The position numbers and the translations under genes are program-made. Positions 35,269 to 45,325 of a stretch of DNA of 64,000 nucleotides are shown here, piece by piece (position 1 is the first letter of the stretch; the number at the start of each line of letters is the position of its first letter). The notes under the pieces are model-generated. The model did not search any database, was not told the DNA's origin, and was given only the letters and a program-made list of their open reading frames with translations. Source of the stretch: Rhodobacteraceae bacterium QY30 (GTDB taxonomy: Bacteria > Pseudomonadota > Alphaproteobacteria > Rhodobacterales > Rhodobacteraceae); the NCBI GenBank assembly GCA_002356635.1, contig CP023454.1, forward strand, positions 806,001 to 870,000. The letters run 5' to 3'.

Positions 35269-36180
35269 TCAGGCCAGCGCCTCGATCCGGGCATCCGGGA
35301 ACGAAGCCAGCGCCGCCAGAACCGTGGCGCGGTCCGGCATCAGGCAGGCGGCGGTGGACAGCGCATCGGCCACCGCGGCGCGGCTGGCGCTGATCGATAC
35401 CAGCGACCAGCGTGCGGGCGCGGGACGGCCGGTGACGGGGCTGAGGATATGGCCCAGCTGGCCTGCCTGATCGAAGGTCGTGCCCAGGGGCGAGGAACTG
35501 GCCAGTGCGCGGTCGGCCAGGTCCACATGACCGCCCGATGTCAGCTTGACGGGCCAGGGGGTGCCCTCTGGCGCGGTGCCAAGGGCGCGCAACTCTCCGG
35601 TGTTCACCAGCACATTCGTCAGCCCCTCGGCCCGCAACATGTCTGCAATGCGGTCGGCGATGAAGCCTTGCGCCACACCGTTCAGCGTCAGAGCCATTCC
35701 AGGCCGAAGGGCGATGGCGCTTTCGTCCATCTGGACGCCTGCCCAGCCGGTGCTGGCCAGGGTGCGTGCCAGTTCATCGGGCGACGGCGTGCCGCCTTCG
35801 GTCACGCGGCGGGCATACAGTGCCCACAGCGGCTGAACCGTCGGATCGAACAGCCCGCCGGTGGCGGCGTGGATCTGGCCGCACAGGCCAAGGCATTCCA
35901 GCAGTTCGAAGGGCGGGGCCGCCAACTCGGCGTCGGCGTTCAGCTGCGACAGCGCCGAATCGATCCGATACAGGCTGAAGACCTTTTCCAGCCGGGCGAT
36001 TTCGGCCGCCGCCCGGGCGGTGATCGCCGCGGCGTCAGGGTGGTCGAGGATGATCTCGGCCTCGGCCCCCAATGCGATGCCCCGCCAGCGATAGGGTGAC
36101 GAGGCGCGTGCGGGCAGTCCCGCAACGATGGGCAACGCGGCGGAGATGGCCAGGAAACGGCGTCGGTTCATGGGGCGCAT
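35269..36180 (-). CDS. nosX: NosX: FAD:protein FMN transferase (ApbE family) of the nos cluster
   Basis: A 303-residue ApbE-family flavin transferase, last gene of the nos operon. A twin-arginine signal (NRRRFLAISAALP) exports it. ApbE-type segments include LEKVFSLYRIDSALSQLN, GGLFDPTVQPLW, LTLNGVAQGFIADRI and VNTGELRALG. It attaches FMN to NosR in the periplasm. The frame extends to 36351, but the ATG at 36180 has GGAGG 8 bases upstream and was chosen; it starts 1 bp after nosL ends. Confidence 0.9.
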   Translation of the reverse strand: MRPMNRRRFLAISAALPIVAGLPARASSPYRWRGIALGAEAEIILDHPDAAAITARAAAEIARLEKVFSLYRIDSALSQLNADAELAAPPFELLECLGLCGQIHAATGGLFDPTVQPLWALYARRVTEGGTPSPDELARTLASTGWAGVQMDESAIALRPGMALTLNGVAQGFIADRIADMLRAEGLTNVLVNTGELRALGTAPEGTPWPVKLTSGGHVDLADRALASSSPLGTTFDQAGQLGHILSPVTGRPAPARWSLVSISASRAAVADALSTAACLMPDRATVLAALASFPDARIEALA

Positions 36181-36181
36181 G

Positions 36182-36739
36182 TCACTCGCCTCCCTTCTGG
36201 GTCTGGTTGCGAAGACGGGTTGAATAGTCGGTGTCGTCGGGCGCCTCGGCCGGGGCGGTGCCGGATGCTGTGGCCGCCGGAATTTCGGCAAGTGTGACCA
36301 CGCGGCCGCCGTGGGCCGCAGCGAACTCGGCCGCCTTGGCCGGATCGCCAAACGGCACGTATTCCGGCTGGCCCATCCCGCCCATCTGATCCGATCCGAC
36401 GACGAACACCGCCTTGTCGATCAGGATCCACTGGGCCTTGCCGGGTTCGTCCCAGGGCGCAGTTCCCATGTCGGTGACATAGGTCGCAAGGATCTTGTAG
36501 TTCTGCTCGGGCATCCGCAGGTAGGCCACGGTGTCGGACACCTGGCTGGTGAAGATCACCCCGCCGGGAAAGCCCTCGAGGGCGATCTGGCCCTTCGGTC
36601 CGCCGTGCTCGATCACATTCATCTGGCAGTAATAGCCGATCGACTGCGCCGTCATGGCCACCGGGGGCGGCAGCTTCGCCTCCTCTTCCTGACAGGCGGA
36701 CAGGATCAGCATCAGGGTCAGGGCCAGCGCGCGTTTCAT
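36182..36739 (-). CDS. nosL: NosL copper chaperone lipoprotein
   Basis: A 185-residue lipoprotein (lipobox LILSAC near residue 16). NosL delivers copper to nitrous oxide reductase. The family segment IGYYCQMNVIEHGGPKGQI is present with the Cys and Met that bind Cu(I), and the domain repeats W-I-L-I-D-K-A-V-F-V-V-G are typical. The start overlaps the nosY stop by 4 bp (ATGA). A longer open frame to 37597 on this strand is a chance extension through nosY. Confidence 0.92.
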   Translation of the reverse strand: MKRALALTLMLILSACQEEEAKLPPPVAMTAQSIGYYCQMNVIEHGGPKGQIALEGFPGGVIFTSQVSDTVAYLRMPEQNYKILATYVTDMGTAPWDEPGKAQWILIDKAVFVVGSDQMGGMGQPEYVPFGDPAKAAEFAAAHGGRVVTLAEIPAATASGTAPAEAPDDTDYSTRLRNQTQKGGE

Positions 36740-37557
36740 GGCGTCACCTTGCGGAAGGCCAGCACCGCGATGCCGAAGGTCACCGCGGGCCAGAGAAGGA
36801 TCGAGGCCAGCGACTGCCACACCGGAATGCTGCTGGCCGCGCCCGCGATGCCTGCCGCAGCGCCCGTGGCCTGCGAGGCGGCAAGGTTGAACAGCCGGAA
36901 CGCATCGGCGGGGTTGGCCAGCAGGGCCAATGGAAAGACATGGGTGGTGAACGCACCGCCGCCATCGGCCACCACGGCAGCCAGCAGACCCAGGTCGTAC
37001 AGCACGATGGCCACCAGCCAGAACCCGATGGCCAGCCCCGCCGCGCCCGAAGGGCGGCGCGCCAGGACCGAAATCGCATAGCCGGTGCCCAGGAACGTGG
37101 CCCCCAGCAGCACCGAGGACCACAAGAGCCGCCAAAGCGCGGGCAGGCCGGCGACGGCCGCGCGGTCCTGAAGGATCGCCGCCACAGATGCGATGCCGAA
37201 GCCCACCGCCACCGCCAGCGCAAGGATCGCCAGATGCGCCAGCAGCTTTCCCACCAGCACCTCGGCCCGCGACACGGGATAGGTCAGCAGCAGGGGCAGC
37301 GTGCCGCGCTCGACCTCGCCCGCGACGGCGTCGAAGGACATCAGAAGCGCCATCAGGGGGATCAGGTAGACCGACAGGCTTGTCAGGCTGGCGACCGTGA
37401 CCGACAGACGGTCGGCGCCGACCGCGCCGGTGGGGGTGGACCCCGCCGCCGACAGGACCAGCGCGAACAGGGCCATCATCGCGACGGCGATGCTGACCCA
37501 GCGGTTGCGCAGCGCGATCCGGGCTTCGGTTCCGGCAATGGCAAGGATGCGGTTCAT
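36736..37557 (-). CDS. nosY: NosY ABC transporter permease
   Basis: A 273-residue permease with about six transmembrane segments. It works with NosF and NosD in copper-sulfur cluster assembly of nitrous oxide reductase. The family segment VAGEVERGTLPLLLTYPVSR is present near residue 85. It overlaps nosL and nosF by 4 bp each. Confidence 0.92.
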   Translation of the reverse strand: MNRILAIAGTEARIALRNRWVSIAVAMMALFALVLSAAGSTPTGAVGADRLSVTVASLTSLSVYLIPLMALLMSFDAVAGEVERGTLPLLLTYPVSRAEVLVGKLLAHLAILALAVAVGFGIASVAAILQDRAAVAGLPALWRLLWSSVLLGATFLGTGYAISVLARRPSGAAGLAIGFWLVAIVLYDLGLLAAVVADGGGAFTTHVFPLALLANPADAFRLFNLAASQATGAAAGIAGAASSIPVWQSLASILLWPAVTFGIAVLAFRKVTP

Positions 37558-38450
37558 TGTCCGTCCCGATGGCTGAAGTGACTGTAGATGTCTTCAAGGC
37601 TGGGTGGCAGAACCTCCAGATCCGCGACCCGTTCCCCCAGGGCGACGATCCGCGCCAGCGCCGCCAGCTTGTCGTCCTGCGCGCAGGACAGGACCAGCAT
37701 CGCCCCGTCCCGTCGCGCCGAAGGCAGCGCGGCCGCGACCTCGGCTTCGTCGCCTTTCCGGGGGGTCACTTGCAGGACCACCGGCAGGGCCGCATCGCGC
37801 CGCAGGTCGGCCAGCGTACCCTGCGCGACCATGCGGCCACGGGAAAGGATCAGGATACGGTCGGTGCGCGCCTCGACCTCGGTCAGGGCGTGCGACGACA
37901 GCAGGATCGAGGCGCCCTCGGCCGCCAAGCCATCCAGCAGCGCGTAGAAGTCGCGCCGGGACACCGGATCAAGTCCAGAAGTGGGTTCGTCCAGCACCAG
38001 AAGCCTGGGTTGTCCGATCAGCGCCTGCGCCAGTCCGACGCGCTGCCGCATCCCCTTGGAGTAGGTGCCGATCCGGCGCTTTCCGGCCGCGTGAAGGCCG
38101 ACCCGGTCCAGCAGCGCCGTCGCCCCCGCAGGATCGTGGCCGCGCAGACGCAGATAGCTTTGAATCTGTTCGACGCCGGTCAGGGCGGGGTGGAAGGCGA
38201 CGTTTTCCGGAAGGTAGGCGACGTGTCGCCGCGCGACGGCCGATCCCGGCGCCGCCCCGGTGACGACGACTTCGCCGCTGTCATGCGGAATAAGGCCCAG
38301 GATGATCTTCATCATCGTCGATTTGCCCGCACCATTGTGCCCCAGCAGCGCGACCCGTTCCCCCGCCGCGACCGAGAGTGACACATCGCTCAGCGCAGGA
38401 GCGCCCTGATAGGTCTTAGTGAGTTGCTTTAACGTCAGCGTCAGAGTCAT
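37554..38450 (-). CDS. nosF: NosF ABC transporter ATPase
   Basis: A 298-residue ABC ATPase. Walker A is GHNGAGKST (about residues 37-45), the signature YSKGMRQRVGLAQAL, and Walker B RLLVLDEPTSGLDP. It energises NosY. The start overlaps the end of nosD by 35 bp, a longer overlap than elsewhere in the operon. Confidence 0.92.
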   Translation of the reverse strand: MTLTLTLKQLTKTYQGAPALSDVSLSVAAGERVALLGHNGAGKSTMMKIILGLIPHDSGEVVVTGAAPGSAVARRHVAYLPENVAFHPALTGVEQIQSYLRLRGHDPAGATALLDRVGLHAAGKRRIGTYSKGMRQRVGLAQALIGQPRLLVLDEPTSGLDPVSRRDFYALLDGLAAEGASILLSSHALTEVEARTDRILILSRGRMVAQGTLADLRRDAALPVVLQVTPRKGDEAEVAAALPSARRDGAMLVLSCAQDDKLAALARIVALGERVADLEVLPPSLEDIYSHFSHRDGQ

Positions 38451-39747
38451 CTTCAGTGTCTTTCAGCCAGCGGTCGCCCACCTGGGTCTCCATCGCGGCG
38501 TATTCGGGCGGAACGGAAATGGTGCGCGGCGCCATCATCGGATGGCTGTCCACCACACCGCCGGGAAGCGTAGCGGGAAAGCTCGACTGGCTCCAGCGGA
38601 TCAGTTGCACGGCAGGGGATCCGACCAGAAGCGCGGCGGCGGGCTGCGACCACAGGATATGATCCATCAGGTCATTGGGACGGAAGGGACTGTCGGCGCG
38701 GCCATCGCCGTTCAGGTCGAAGCCGGGCAGGTCGGACCAATAGTTGCCGACGCCATCCAGGCTCCAATCGATGTTGCGGGTTCCGACGTATTTCACCTGG
38801 TTCTGGTTGCCGATAAAGGCGTTGCCGGTCACGGCGTTCTTTTCCGACCCGGCCGTGAAGTGGATGCCGATGCCGCAACCTTCCAGCCGGTTTTCAGCGA
38901 TCAGGTTCTTGTTGGCGTCATAGACGAACAGGCACTTCTTCGTGCCGCCGCGGACGAGGTTGCCGATGATGTCGGAATTGTTGGCCGCGTTCAGCATGAC
39001 CCCGTGGTCACGGTCCGACAGCGACAGGTTGTCCTTCACGACCACCCGGTTTGAAAACATCACCGCATAGCCCAGATGGTTGCCGATGCTGACGTTGCCC
39101 GAGATCTCGGAATCGTGGGTGTTCATGTAATGGACGGCAAAGCGCAGGTCGCGGAAGACATTGCCGCGATAGGTGTCCTTTTTCGAGACGTTGGAAAAGA
39201 TGCCGTCGCGGCCGTATTGCACGACGTTGTTCTCCAGCAACGTGTCGGGCGCGTTCCAGACGTAGAAGCCATTGCCGCGCGCCAGCATGTGCAGGTCGCG
39301 TCGGCCGGTGATGGTGTTCTTCCGCGCGATGGTCCCGATGGCACCATGCACGTCGATGCCGTGCATGTTGTCCGAGAGGGTGTTGTTCTCGATCAGCGCG
39401 CGGTGCGCGCCCTTCAGCAGCTTGATGCCGCTGTCCAGATCCTGGTTCTTCCTGCCGGACCGGATGATGTTCAGCCCGCGCAGCGTGATGTCATCGCCCG
39501 CCACGGTGATGACGCTGCCCTGGTAATTGCCGTCGATGGTCGCCTGTCCCTGGCCGTCGAGCGTGACGGGCCGCTCAAGGACCAGTGGTCCGGCGTGGGT
39601 GCCGGGATCTAGGATCAGCACATCGCCGGGGCTGGCCCCGGCGATGGCGGTTTTCAGGTGGTCCGCCCCGGCAGGCACATGGATTTCCGCCGCCTGCGCG
39701 ATGGACGCAGACAGAAGGAACGCCACGGTCAGCCGGAGCAGGTCCAT
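38416..39747 (-). CDS. nosD: NosD periplasmic copper-cluster assembly protein
   Basis: A 443-residue exported protein with a signal peptide (LTVAFLLSASIAQAAE). It has the right-handed beta-helix (CASH) repeat pattern: NNTLSDNMHGIDVHG, ENNVVQYGRDGIFSN and similar N-x-x-x-G turns. It supplies sulfur or copper for the CuZ site of nitrous oxide reductase. It starts 4 bp after the nosZ stop. Confidence 0.92.
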   Translation of the reverse strand: MDLLRLTVAFLLSASIAQAAEIHVPAGADHLKTAIAGASPGDVLILDPGTHAGPLVLERPVTLDGQGQATIDGNYQGSVITVAGDDITLRGLNIIRSGRKNQDLDSGIKLLKGAHRALIENNTLSDNMHGIDVHGAIGTIARKNTITGRRDLHMLARGNGFYVWNAPDTLLENNVVQYGRDGIFSNVSKKDTYRGNVFRDLRFAVHYMNTHDSEISGNVSIGNHLGYAVMFSNRVVVKDNLSLSDRDHGVMLNAANNSDIIGNLVRGGTKKCLFVYDANKNLIAENRLEGCGIGIHFTAGSEKNAVTGNAFIGNQNQVKYVGTRNIDWSLDGVGNYWSDLPGFDLNGDGRADSPFRPNDLMDHILWSQPAAALLVGSPAVQLIRWSQSSFPATLPGGVVDSHPMMAPRTISVPPEYAAMETQVGDRWLKDTEDDSDADVKATH

Positions 39748-39751
39748 GGCC

Positions 39752-41713
39752 TCAGGTGGCCTTCGGCGTCACGAACATGCGGCCGCGCATTTCCATGTGC
39801 AGCGCATGGCAGAACCACTGGCAGTAGTACCAGTAGACACCCGGGTTCGCCGCCACGAAGGTCACGGACGATGTCGCCTGCGCGCTGATCTCCATCGCAA
39901 CGCCGTGGTTGCCCATGGTGAAGCCGTGGGTCAGGTCGTCGATGTCGTCCAGGTTGGTGATCGTCACCGTCACCTCGTCGCCTTCGTTCACCGTGAAGCT
40001 TTCCAGGCTGAACGAGGGCGCCTGGCTCGACATGTAGACGCGCACCTTGGTGGGGTCGTCCTTGTCGCGGATGACACTGTCCTGCCATTCGTCCAGGTTC
40101 ACGCCGTCGGCCTCGGCCTGCTTGCGGGTTTCGGCCCACATCGGATCCTGCCGATCCCAGACCGACTTGATGTTCGTCAGCTTGCTGGGATGGACGGCGA
40201 TCGCGTCATGCGGCTCGGCGAAGGTCGGGCCGTCATGCACCAGCACCATCTTGTCGCCCGAGATGTCGATCAGCTGGTCGTTTTCGGCCTTCAGCGGGCC
40301 CACGTTCAGGAAGCGGTCCTTCGAGAACTTGCAAAGGCAGACAAGCCAGTTGTTGGCCGCGTCAAGCGTTTCGCCCTCGACGGTCTTCAGGTGGCCCGGC
40401 TGGTACTGAACGTCCAGCTTGTCCTTGATCGGATCGACCTTTTCGCCGGCATAGGCCTTGATCGCGTCCTCGATGTTCCACTTCACGACCTGACTGTCGA
40501 GGAACAGCGACGTATAGGCGTTGCCGCGACCGTCAAAGGCGGTGTGAAGGGGCCCAAGACCCAGTTCCGGTTCCGCGACAACGGCGCTGCGCGGATCGAC
40601 GTCCGAGGTGAAGAGGGCGTCGAACTTCGTCACGTCCAGCACCGTCACCGTGGGCGACAGCTTGCCGCCGATGCAAAGGTGCTTCTTGTCCGGCGCCATG
40701 TTGCAGCCGTGCGGGTTGTTGGCCACGGGGATGTAGCGGGTGAACTTGCTTTTCGCGTCCTTGCGGCCGTCCAGCACGCGCACGCCGTTCAGTTCCTGGC
40801 CTTCGCCGGCGGCCACGGCCTTTTCGATCTCGGCGATGTTGAAGACCACGACGTGGTCCATCTCGGCCGCGGTCATGTCCGCAAGCGTCATGCCCATTTC
40901 CGAGTTGTACGAGGTCGAGAAGGCCCATTTGCCTTCGTAGTCGGCGTCGCAGTTGTCGAGGTTGCCCGACACGATCACCTGCCATGCAACCTTCATTTCA
41001 TCGGCGTTGATCGCCGAGAACAGGTTCACGTAGGTCGTGGTGTCGCTCATGGTCTTGCCGTCGTTGACCAGCGGCGCCTCGTCTTCACCGTTTGCGAAGA
41101 TGTAGTTGGTGCGCGGGAACTTCTGCGGACGCATGCCGTGGATGGCCTTGGCGTTCGGGATCTCCAGGATCTTGTCGGCCTTCATCACGTCGCAGCGCAC
41201 GCGGGCAACGCGGGTGTTGGCCTTGTCGTTCATGTAAAGGTAGCGGCCGTCGTACTTGCCGTCGGTGAACGACATGTGGACGTGGTGCAGGTCGCCGTTG
41301 TCGTGCACCTTCTTGCCGTTGGCCGCGAGGTGCTTCTTCGTCTTTTCGGTCATGTTTTCGGTCAGGATGCGCAGCGATTCATTCGTGGCACCCCAGCCCG
41401 TGGCCGAGCAGCGGTTGAAGACCGGAATCCGCATCAGTTCGCGCATCGAAGGAATGCCCAGGATACGCACTTCGCCGGTCTGGCCCGAGGACCAGAAGCC
41501 ATAGTATTCGTCCAGCTGGCCGGGCGCGACGTTGAACGATCCTTCCGCCGCCGTGGCAGCGCCAGCGGAAAGAGCGGCAACGCCAGCGGCACCGCCGGCC
41601 AGGGACAGGCGGCCGCCGAAGGCACCGGCCAGGGCGGCGCCACCGGCGGTTGCGCCCAGCAGCGTGCGGCGACTTAGCCCGTTGCGTTCGTGGCTATGGT
41701 CGTTGTCAGGCAT
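39752..41713 (-). CDS. nosZ: Nitrous-oxide reductase (clade I)
   Basis: A 653-residue periplasmic copper enzyme that reduces N2O to N2. A twin-arginine signal ([15 protein letters not shown]) marks it as clade I. The beta-propeller carries CuZ ligands such as the HH..H in [13 protein letters not shown]. The C-terminal cupredoxin domain has the CuA motif [12 protein letters not shown]. Length and both copper sites are complete. It is the second gene of the nos operon; its start overlaps nosR by 8 bp and has AAGGAAA upstream. Confidence 0.96.
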   Translation of the reverse strand: MPDNDHSHERNGLSRRTLLGATAGGAALAGAFGGRLSLAGGAAGVAALSAGAATAAEGSFNVAPGQLDEYYGFWSSGQTGEVRILGIPSMRELMRIPVFNRCSATGWGATNESLRILTENMTEKTKKHLAANGKKVHDNGDLHHVHMSFTDGKYDGRYLYMNDKANTRVARVRCDVMKADKILEIPNAKAIHGMRPQKFPRTNYIFANGEDEAPLVNDGKTMSDTTTYVNLFSAINADEMKVAWQVIVSGNLDNCDADYEGKWAFSTSYNSEMGMTLADMTAAEMDHVVVFNIAEIEKAVAAGEGQELNGVRVLDGRKDAKSKFTRYIPVANNPHGCNMAPDKKHLCIGGKLSPTVTVLDVTKFDALFTSDVDPRSAVVAEPELGLGPLHTAFDGRGNAYTSLFLDSQVVKWNIEDAIKAYAGEKVDPIKDKLDVQYQPGHLKTVEGETLDAANNWLVCLCKFSKDRFLNVGPLKAENDQLIDISGDKMVLVHDGPTFAEPHDAIAVHPSKLTNIKSVWDRQDPMWAETRKQAEADGVNLDEWQDSVIRDKDDPTKVRVYMSSQAPSFSLESFTVNEGDEVTVTITNLDDIDDLTHGFTMGNHGVAMEISAQATSSVTFVAANPGVYWYYCQWFCHALHMEMRGRMFVTPKAT

Positions 41714-43934
41714 TGGCTTTTCCTTTCAGGTTCGGATGGTTCTTCAGCGCGTCGAGATCGCGGGGAGGCTCCCCCGCCTTGGCCACTGCCGCCCGCCGCT
41801 TGTCGGTGCGGATGACGACAGGACATTTCGTGTGGCTCCGATACAGGACCTGGCAATGAAGGCAGTCGATGCATTCGTTGGGGTTGATCTCTCCCGTCGG
41901 ATGGATCGACTGCACCGGGCATTCGTTTGCGCAGGTCTGACAGGGGTTGCCGCATTCGTGGTAGCGTTTCAGCCAGTCGAACATCCGCATCCGTGCCGGA
42001 ATGGCCAGCGCCGCACCCAGAGGGCAGAGGTAGCGGCAATAGAACCGTTCGACAAAAAGTCCGGCCATCAAGAGGCCCACGGCATAGACCACGAAGGGCC
42101 AGGCGCGAACGAACTTGAGCACGATTGCGGTCTTGAAGGGTTCGACCTCGGCCAGATGTTCGGCCTGTTCGATCGACATGAGCGAGGCGCCGAAAAGGCC
42201 CAGGAAGATCATGTACTTCACCGGCCACAGCCGTTCATGCAGGCCCCAGGGCAGGGTCCATTGCGGGATGTGCAGGGCCTTCGCCACGCGGTTCAGGATC
42301 TCTTGCAGCGCGCCAAAGGGGCAAAGCCAGCCGCAATAGGCGCCCCGGCCCCAGAACAGCAACGCGGCCGCGACGCTGAACCACAGGATGAAGGTCAGCG
42401 GGTCCAGAAGGAAGGCCTGCCAGCTGAAGCCGCTGACAAATGCGCCAAAGAGCGCCAACAGGTTCACCACGGAAAGCTGCGCGTTGGCATACCAGCCCAG
42501 GAAGACCAGCGTGACGGCCAGATAGCTGAGGCGGAACCAGAAGAAGAAGCGTTCGTTGCGGGTGAAGGCCGTCTGGAAGAAGAACACCCCCGTCAACAGC
42601 AGCAGCATCGCGCCGACAACGCCGATCTCCAGCTTCTTGTCCAGCCAGATCTTCTTCCAAAGCTGCTGCTGGGCCTGGGCTTCGTCCGTCGCGGCCCCGG
42701 CTTCGGATGAGACGGTCGCGGTCGGTGCCGCGGCAGGGGCAGGGGCCGCGACGGTGCGCAGGTACTGTCCGGGCAGCTGATAGCCCAGGTCGAAGGTGGT
42801 GAAGACCTTGTCGCGCGGTCCGACCTGCCGCTGGACCAAAAGCTGGATGCGGAAAGGTTTCGTCGGATCGAAGCCCAGGTTTCCGGGAATGCGGAACAGG
42901 TCCATCTCGGTGAAATCGGGGGCGCCCGGCGTGGCCAGCGCAACCCGGCGGTGGTCGCGGTCGTGGAAGCGGACGGTCACGTCATCCTGGATCAGGACGA
43001 TCCGGTCGAAGATGCCGCCGCGGACATAACCCGACCCCTTGAAGGAATAGAGGCCCGAACCCGCCACCACGATGGCCGAGTCTCCGGGCTTGATCCAGTT
43101 GACCAGGTTCTTGTAGTCGGCATCGCCCAGAATCGCCTTGCCGATGGCGGGAACCGAAACCAGCGCCGCCTGCATGTCGATGAAGGTGTCGGTCGGCGCC
43201 TCTTTCAGCGGGAACTGCGTTCCACGCTTGTCCTCAAGTCCGGCGAAGGCGGCGTTCACCTGCTCGACATCCAGTTTCAGGCTGCGGATGCTGCCGTCCC
43301 CCAGCAGCGCCGTCCAGTCGGCCGGTGCGGTCGCATCGGGGTTCAACTCGGTCTTCGGCCCGGTGGCTGTGCCCGCACTCATCCCGCCAAGGCCCAGGGC
43401 CCGCGCGGCCTTGATCCCGGACCGCACGATGGAATCGTCGATCACCATCACCGTGACCGTGGCCCCGGAGATGATGTCCAGCTTGTGCCCCCCCGATCCT
43501 GCCGCCTTGGCTTCGGCCGCAAGATCCATGCCCAGGTACGAAGCGGCCAGCGCCTTGACCTTGGCATCCGGGATGCCAACCAGAACGATCGGTTCCGAGT
43601 GCTTCAGCAACCGGACGCCGATGATCCTGGCGTCCTTGTCGATTGCCACCATCGTGTGGATGGGTTTGCCGGAATAGCCCGTCGTGCCCACGAAATCCGA
43701 AGTGATGAAAGCCCAGCCGATCGGCGCGCCCGCCTTCAGGACCGGGGAGACGGGTGTATCGGTCTGAATGGGGCCAAAGGCATCGGCGCCCTGGACCAGC
43801 TCCCCGGGGGCCACCTCGGGAAGGTATTTCGACAGAACCGATTCTTGCGCGATGGCCGCAGCCGCGAACAGGCTCAGGAATGCGCCCAGGATCAGCGCAA
43901 GCAACAAGCGAAGGGGGGGAATCAAGCTCATCAT
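41706..43934 (-). CDS. nosR: NosR electron donor/regulator of nitrous oxide reduction
   Basis: A 742-residue membrane flavoprotein, first gene of the nos operon. After a signal segment it has a periplasmic FMN-binding domain ([14 protein letters not shown], whose Thr is the usual FMN site), then five or six transmembrane segments with two CxxxCP motifs ([25 protein letters not shown]), then a C-terminal double 4Fe-4S region ([22 protein letters not shown]). All elements of functional NosR are present. Upstream is a perfect FNR-type box; no nosC is seen. Confidence 0.95.
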   Translation of the reverse strand: MMSLIPPLRLLLALILGAFLSLFAAAAIAQESVLSKYLPEVAPGELVQGADAFGPIQTDTPVSPVLKAGAPIGWAFITSDFVGTTGYSGKPIHTMVAIDKDARIIGVRLLKHSEPIVLVGIPDAKVKALAASYLGMDLAAEAKAAGSGGHKLDIISGATVTVMVIDDSIVRSGIKAARALGLGGMSAGTATGPKTELNPDATAPADWTALLGDGSIRSLKLDVEQVNAAFAGLEDKRGTQFPLKEAPTDTFIDMQAALVSVPAIGKAILGDADYKNLVNWIKPGDSAIVVAGSGLYSFKGSGYVRGGIFDRIVLIQDDVTVRFHDRDHRRVALATPGAPDFTEMDLFRIPGNLGFDPTKPFRIQLLVQRQVGPRDKVFTTFDLGYQLPGQYLRTVAAPAPAAAPTATVSSEAGAATDEAQAQQQLWKKIWLDKKLEIGVVGAMLLLLTGVFFFQTAFTRNERFFFWFRLSYLAVTLVFLGWYANAQLSVVNLLALFGAFVSGFSWQAFLLDPLTFILWFSVAAALLFWGRGAYCGWLCPFGALQEILNRVAKALHIPQWTLPWGLHERLWPVKYMIFLGLFGASLMSIEQAEHLAEVEPFKTAIVLKFVRAWPFVVYAVGLLMAGLFVERFYCRYLCPLGAALAIPARMRMFDWLKRYHECGNPCQTCANECPVQSIHPTGEINPNECIDCLHCQVLYRSHTKCPVVIRTDKRRAAVAKAGEPPRDLDALKNHPNLKGKANA

Positions 43935-43968
43935 GCGCAGACCATGGGGTTAAGCGGATCGATGGGAA

Positions 43969-43982
43969 TTGATAAGGATCAA
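43969..43982. promoter_or_regulatory. FNR/NNR-type box in the nosR promoter
   Basis: TTGAT-AAGG-ATCAA is a perfect match to the FNR-family consensus TTGAT-n4-ATCAA. Its centre is 41-42 bp upstream of the annotated nosR start codon. Since such activators usually bind centred near -41.5, the transcript would begin at or next to the start codon, so the leader would be very short or absent. Regulation by low oxygen (FNR) or NO (NNR/Dnr) is expected. Confidence 0.75.
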
Positions 43983-44124
43983 TCCGGATGATCTTTTTTG
44001 TCCGCAACGCAGCCCCTGCGTCACGACGGCTCATGATCAGCAGACTGGCTTGTAAAGTGCGGGTTGAAAACCCAAAAAGCAAAATGAGCCCCGGGAAATT
44101 TTTGCCCGGACAGGAGAGACTTTC

Positions 44125-44628
44125 GTGAAGCTGACACTTTTTTCCGATTACGCCCTGCGCGTCCTGCTTCATGCGGCCGCGTTTCCCGACCGCCGGACCA
44201 CGATCTCTGCCGCGGCTGACTATTTTCAGGTGTCCCGGGCACATCTGAAGAAGGTCGTGCTGACGCTTTCTCAGGAAGGCTTCCTGAAGGGCGTGCGCGG
44301 CCGGACCGGAGGGTTCGAGCTGGCCCGCGCCCCGGAGGAGATCAACCTTGGCGCCGTCCTGCGCGCGACCGAGCCCGACTTTGCACTGGTCGAATGTTTT
44401 CACGCGGGGAACCAGTGCTGCCTCACGCGCCGCTGTGGCCTGCCCGGTATCGCCAACGAGGCGCTGCGGGCGTTCCTGTCGGTGTTCGACCGTCACACCC
44501 TGGCCGATGTGCGGCTACGTCCCGAACTGTTTCTGAGCCCGCCCCCCAGCGGCCTGCAACCGATGCGCGGGCCCGATCTGACCGAGCATCCGGTGGGCGG
44601 TCCCGCTCCTCTTCCGCTTTCCGCCTGA
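44125..44628 (+). CDS. Rrf2-family regulator, NsrR-like
   Basis: A 167-residue Rrf2 protein. The winged helix covers residues 1-80 (MKLTLFSDYALRVLLHAA is the classic NsrR start). The iron-sulfur cysteines are in ECFHAGNQCCLTRRCGL, which fits the three-Cys NsrR pattern plus one extra Cys. NsrR proteins sense NO through the cluster and repress or adjust NO-detoxification and denitrification genes. The start is a GTG with AGGAGAG 8 bases before it. It is divergent from nosR, so it is a good candidate to control that promoter or itself. Confidence 0.82.
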   Translation: MKLTLFSDYALRVLLHAAAFPDRRTTISAAADYFQVSRAHLKKVVLTLSQEGFLKGVRGRTGGFELARAPEEINLGAVLRATEPDFALVECFHAGNQCCLTRRCGLPGIANEALRAFLSVFDRHTLADVRLRPELFLSPPPSGLQPMRGPDLTEHPVGGPAPLPLSA

Positions 44629-44682
44629 TGGGCGTTCGGGCCTGCGCCGAGCGGGAATGGCTTGCCAACCGCCCCCGGATTG

Positions 44683-44705
44683 AATAGGTATTATTTATGC
44701 ATATT
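44683..44705. promoter_or_regulatory. AT-rich site resembling an NsrR operator upstream of the small genes
   Basis: Read on the minus strand the 23 bases contain AATATGCATAAATAAT, which agrees at roughly 16 of 23 positions with the NsrR operator pattern I recall from other proteobacteria (AAGATGCAT... dyad). AT-rich DNA makes chance matches likely. It lies 78-101 bp before the gene at 44784. Confidence 0.25.
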
Positions 44706-44783
44706 CACCGGGGCCGGCGTGCAAGGGTCCCGCTATGGGTCTTGCGGCCGGACGGGGCGGCAGACCACGGATAGGAGCGGACC

Positions 44784-45017
44784 ATGACCGAATGGCTGAC
44801 CACCCTGACGACCGCCACCCCGGCCGAAGGCTATGACCTTGCGGTGAAACTGTCTCGTGCGGCGATCCGCATGACCCAGCCTGACGCAGCGGTCCGGGAC
44901 CGGCTGCGTCCCGAATATGCGGAAGATGCCGACAGCCTGATCGCCGTCGCGCAAGTGGTGGCTACGCATTTTGCCACCATCGCCGCTGCCAATGGCTACT
45001 GGAGGACCGGATCATGA
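44784..45017 (+). CDS. Small conserved-looking protein, unknown function
   Basis: A 77-residue soluble, helical protein preceded by GGAGCGG. It overlaps the next gene by 4 bp (ATGA), so both form a small operon between the NsrR-like regulator and gdhA. No motif was recognised. Its position beside the nos/NsrR region suggests a nitrogen-oxide-linked role, by context only. Confidence 0.6.
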   Translation: MTEWLTTLTTATPAEGYDLAVKLSRAAIRMTQPDAAVRDRLRPEYAEDADSLIAVAQVVATHFATIAAANGYWRTGS

Positions 45018-45295
45018 CCACCGTCGCGCGGAATGGCGACGATTTCGTCATCGATGCCGGACTGCTGGCCGAGGCGTTCGGGCTGACGCCAGCCGAGGTT
45101 CCGGCGCTGATGCGGGAAGGGCGCATCACCTCGCGCTGTGAAACCGGGACCGGGGCGGATGCCGGCTTCTTTCGCCTGACGTTCTGGCATACCGGGCGCG
45201 CCTGCCGCTTCACCGTCGATGAAACGGGCACCATCCTCAAGCAGTCGCGATTTGACGCCGTCCCGCGCGAAGCGCGGCCAGAGACGCTGCCCTGA
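45014..45295 (+). CDS. DUF6522-like small protein
   Basis: A 93-residue protein resembling the DUF6522 family often found near denitrification genes in Rhodobacterales (FVIDAGLLAEAFGLTPAEVPALM, FFRLTFWHTGRACRF). The function is unknown. It overlaps the preceding gene by 4 bp and is followed by a hairpin terminator. Confidence 0.65.
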   Translation: MTTVARNGDDFVIDAGLLAEAFGLTPAEVPALMREGRITSRCETGTGADAGFFRLTFWHTGRACRFTVDETGTILKQSRFDAVPREARPETLP

Positions 45296-45325
45296 GGTTT
45301 CGGACAAATACCACAATGTGATCGC

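Noticed and set aside
36182-37597. Open frame joining nosL with an upstream extension of 286 codons
   Set aside because: The extension is an out-of-frame reading of nosY; the real nosL begins with a lipoprotein signal at 36739.
39527-41677. Plus-strand open frame of 716 codons opposite nosZ
   Set aside because: Shadow of nosZ codon structure, rich in His/Val/Gly without motifs.
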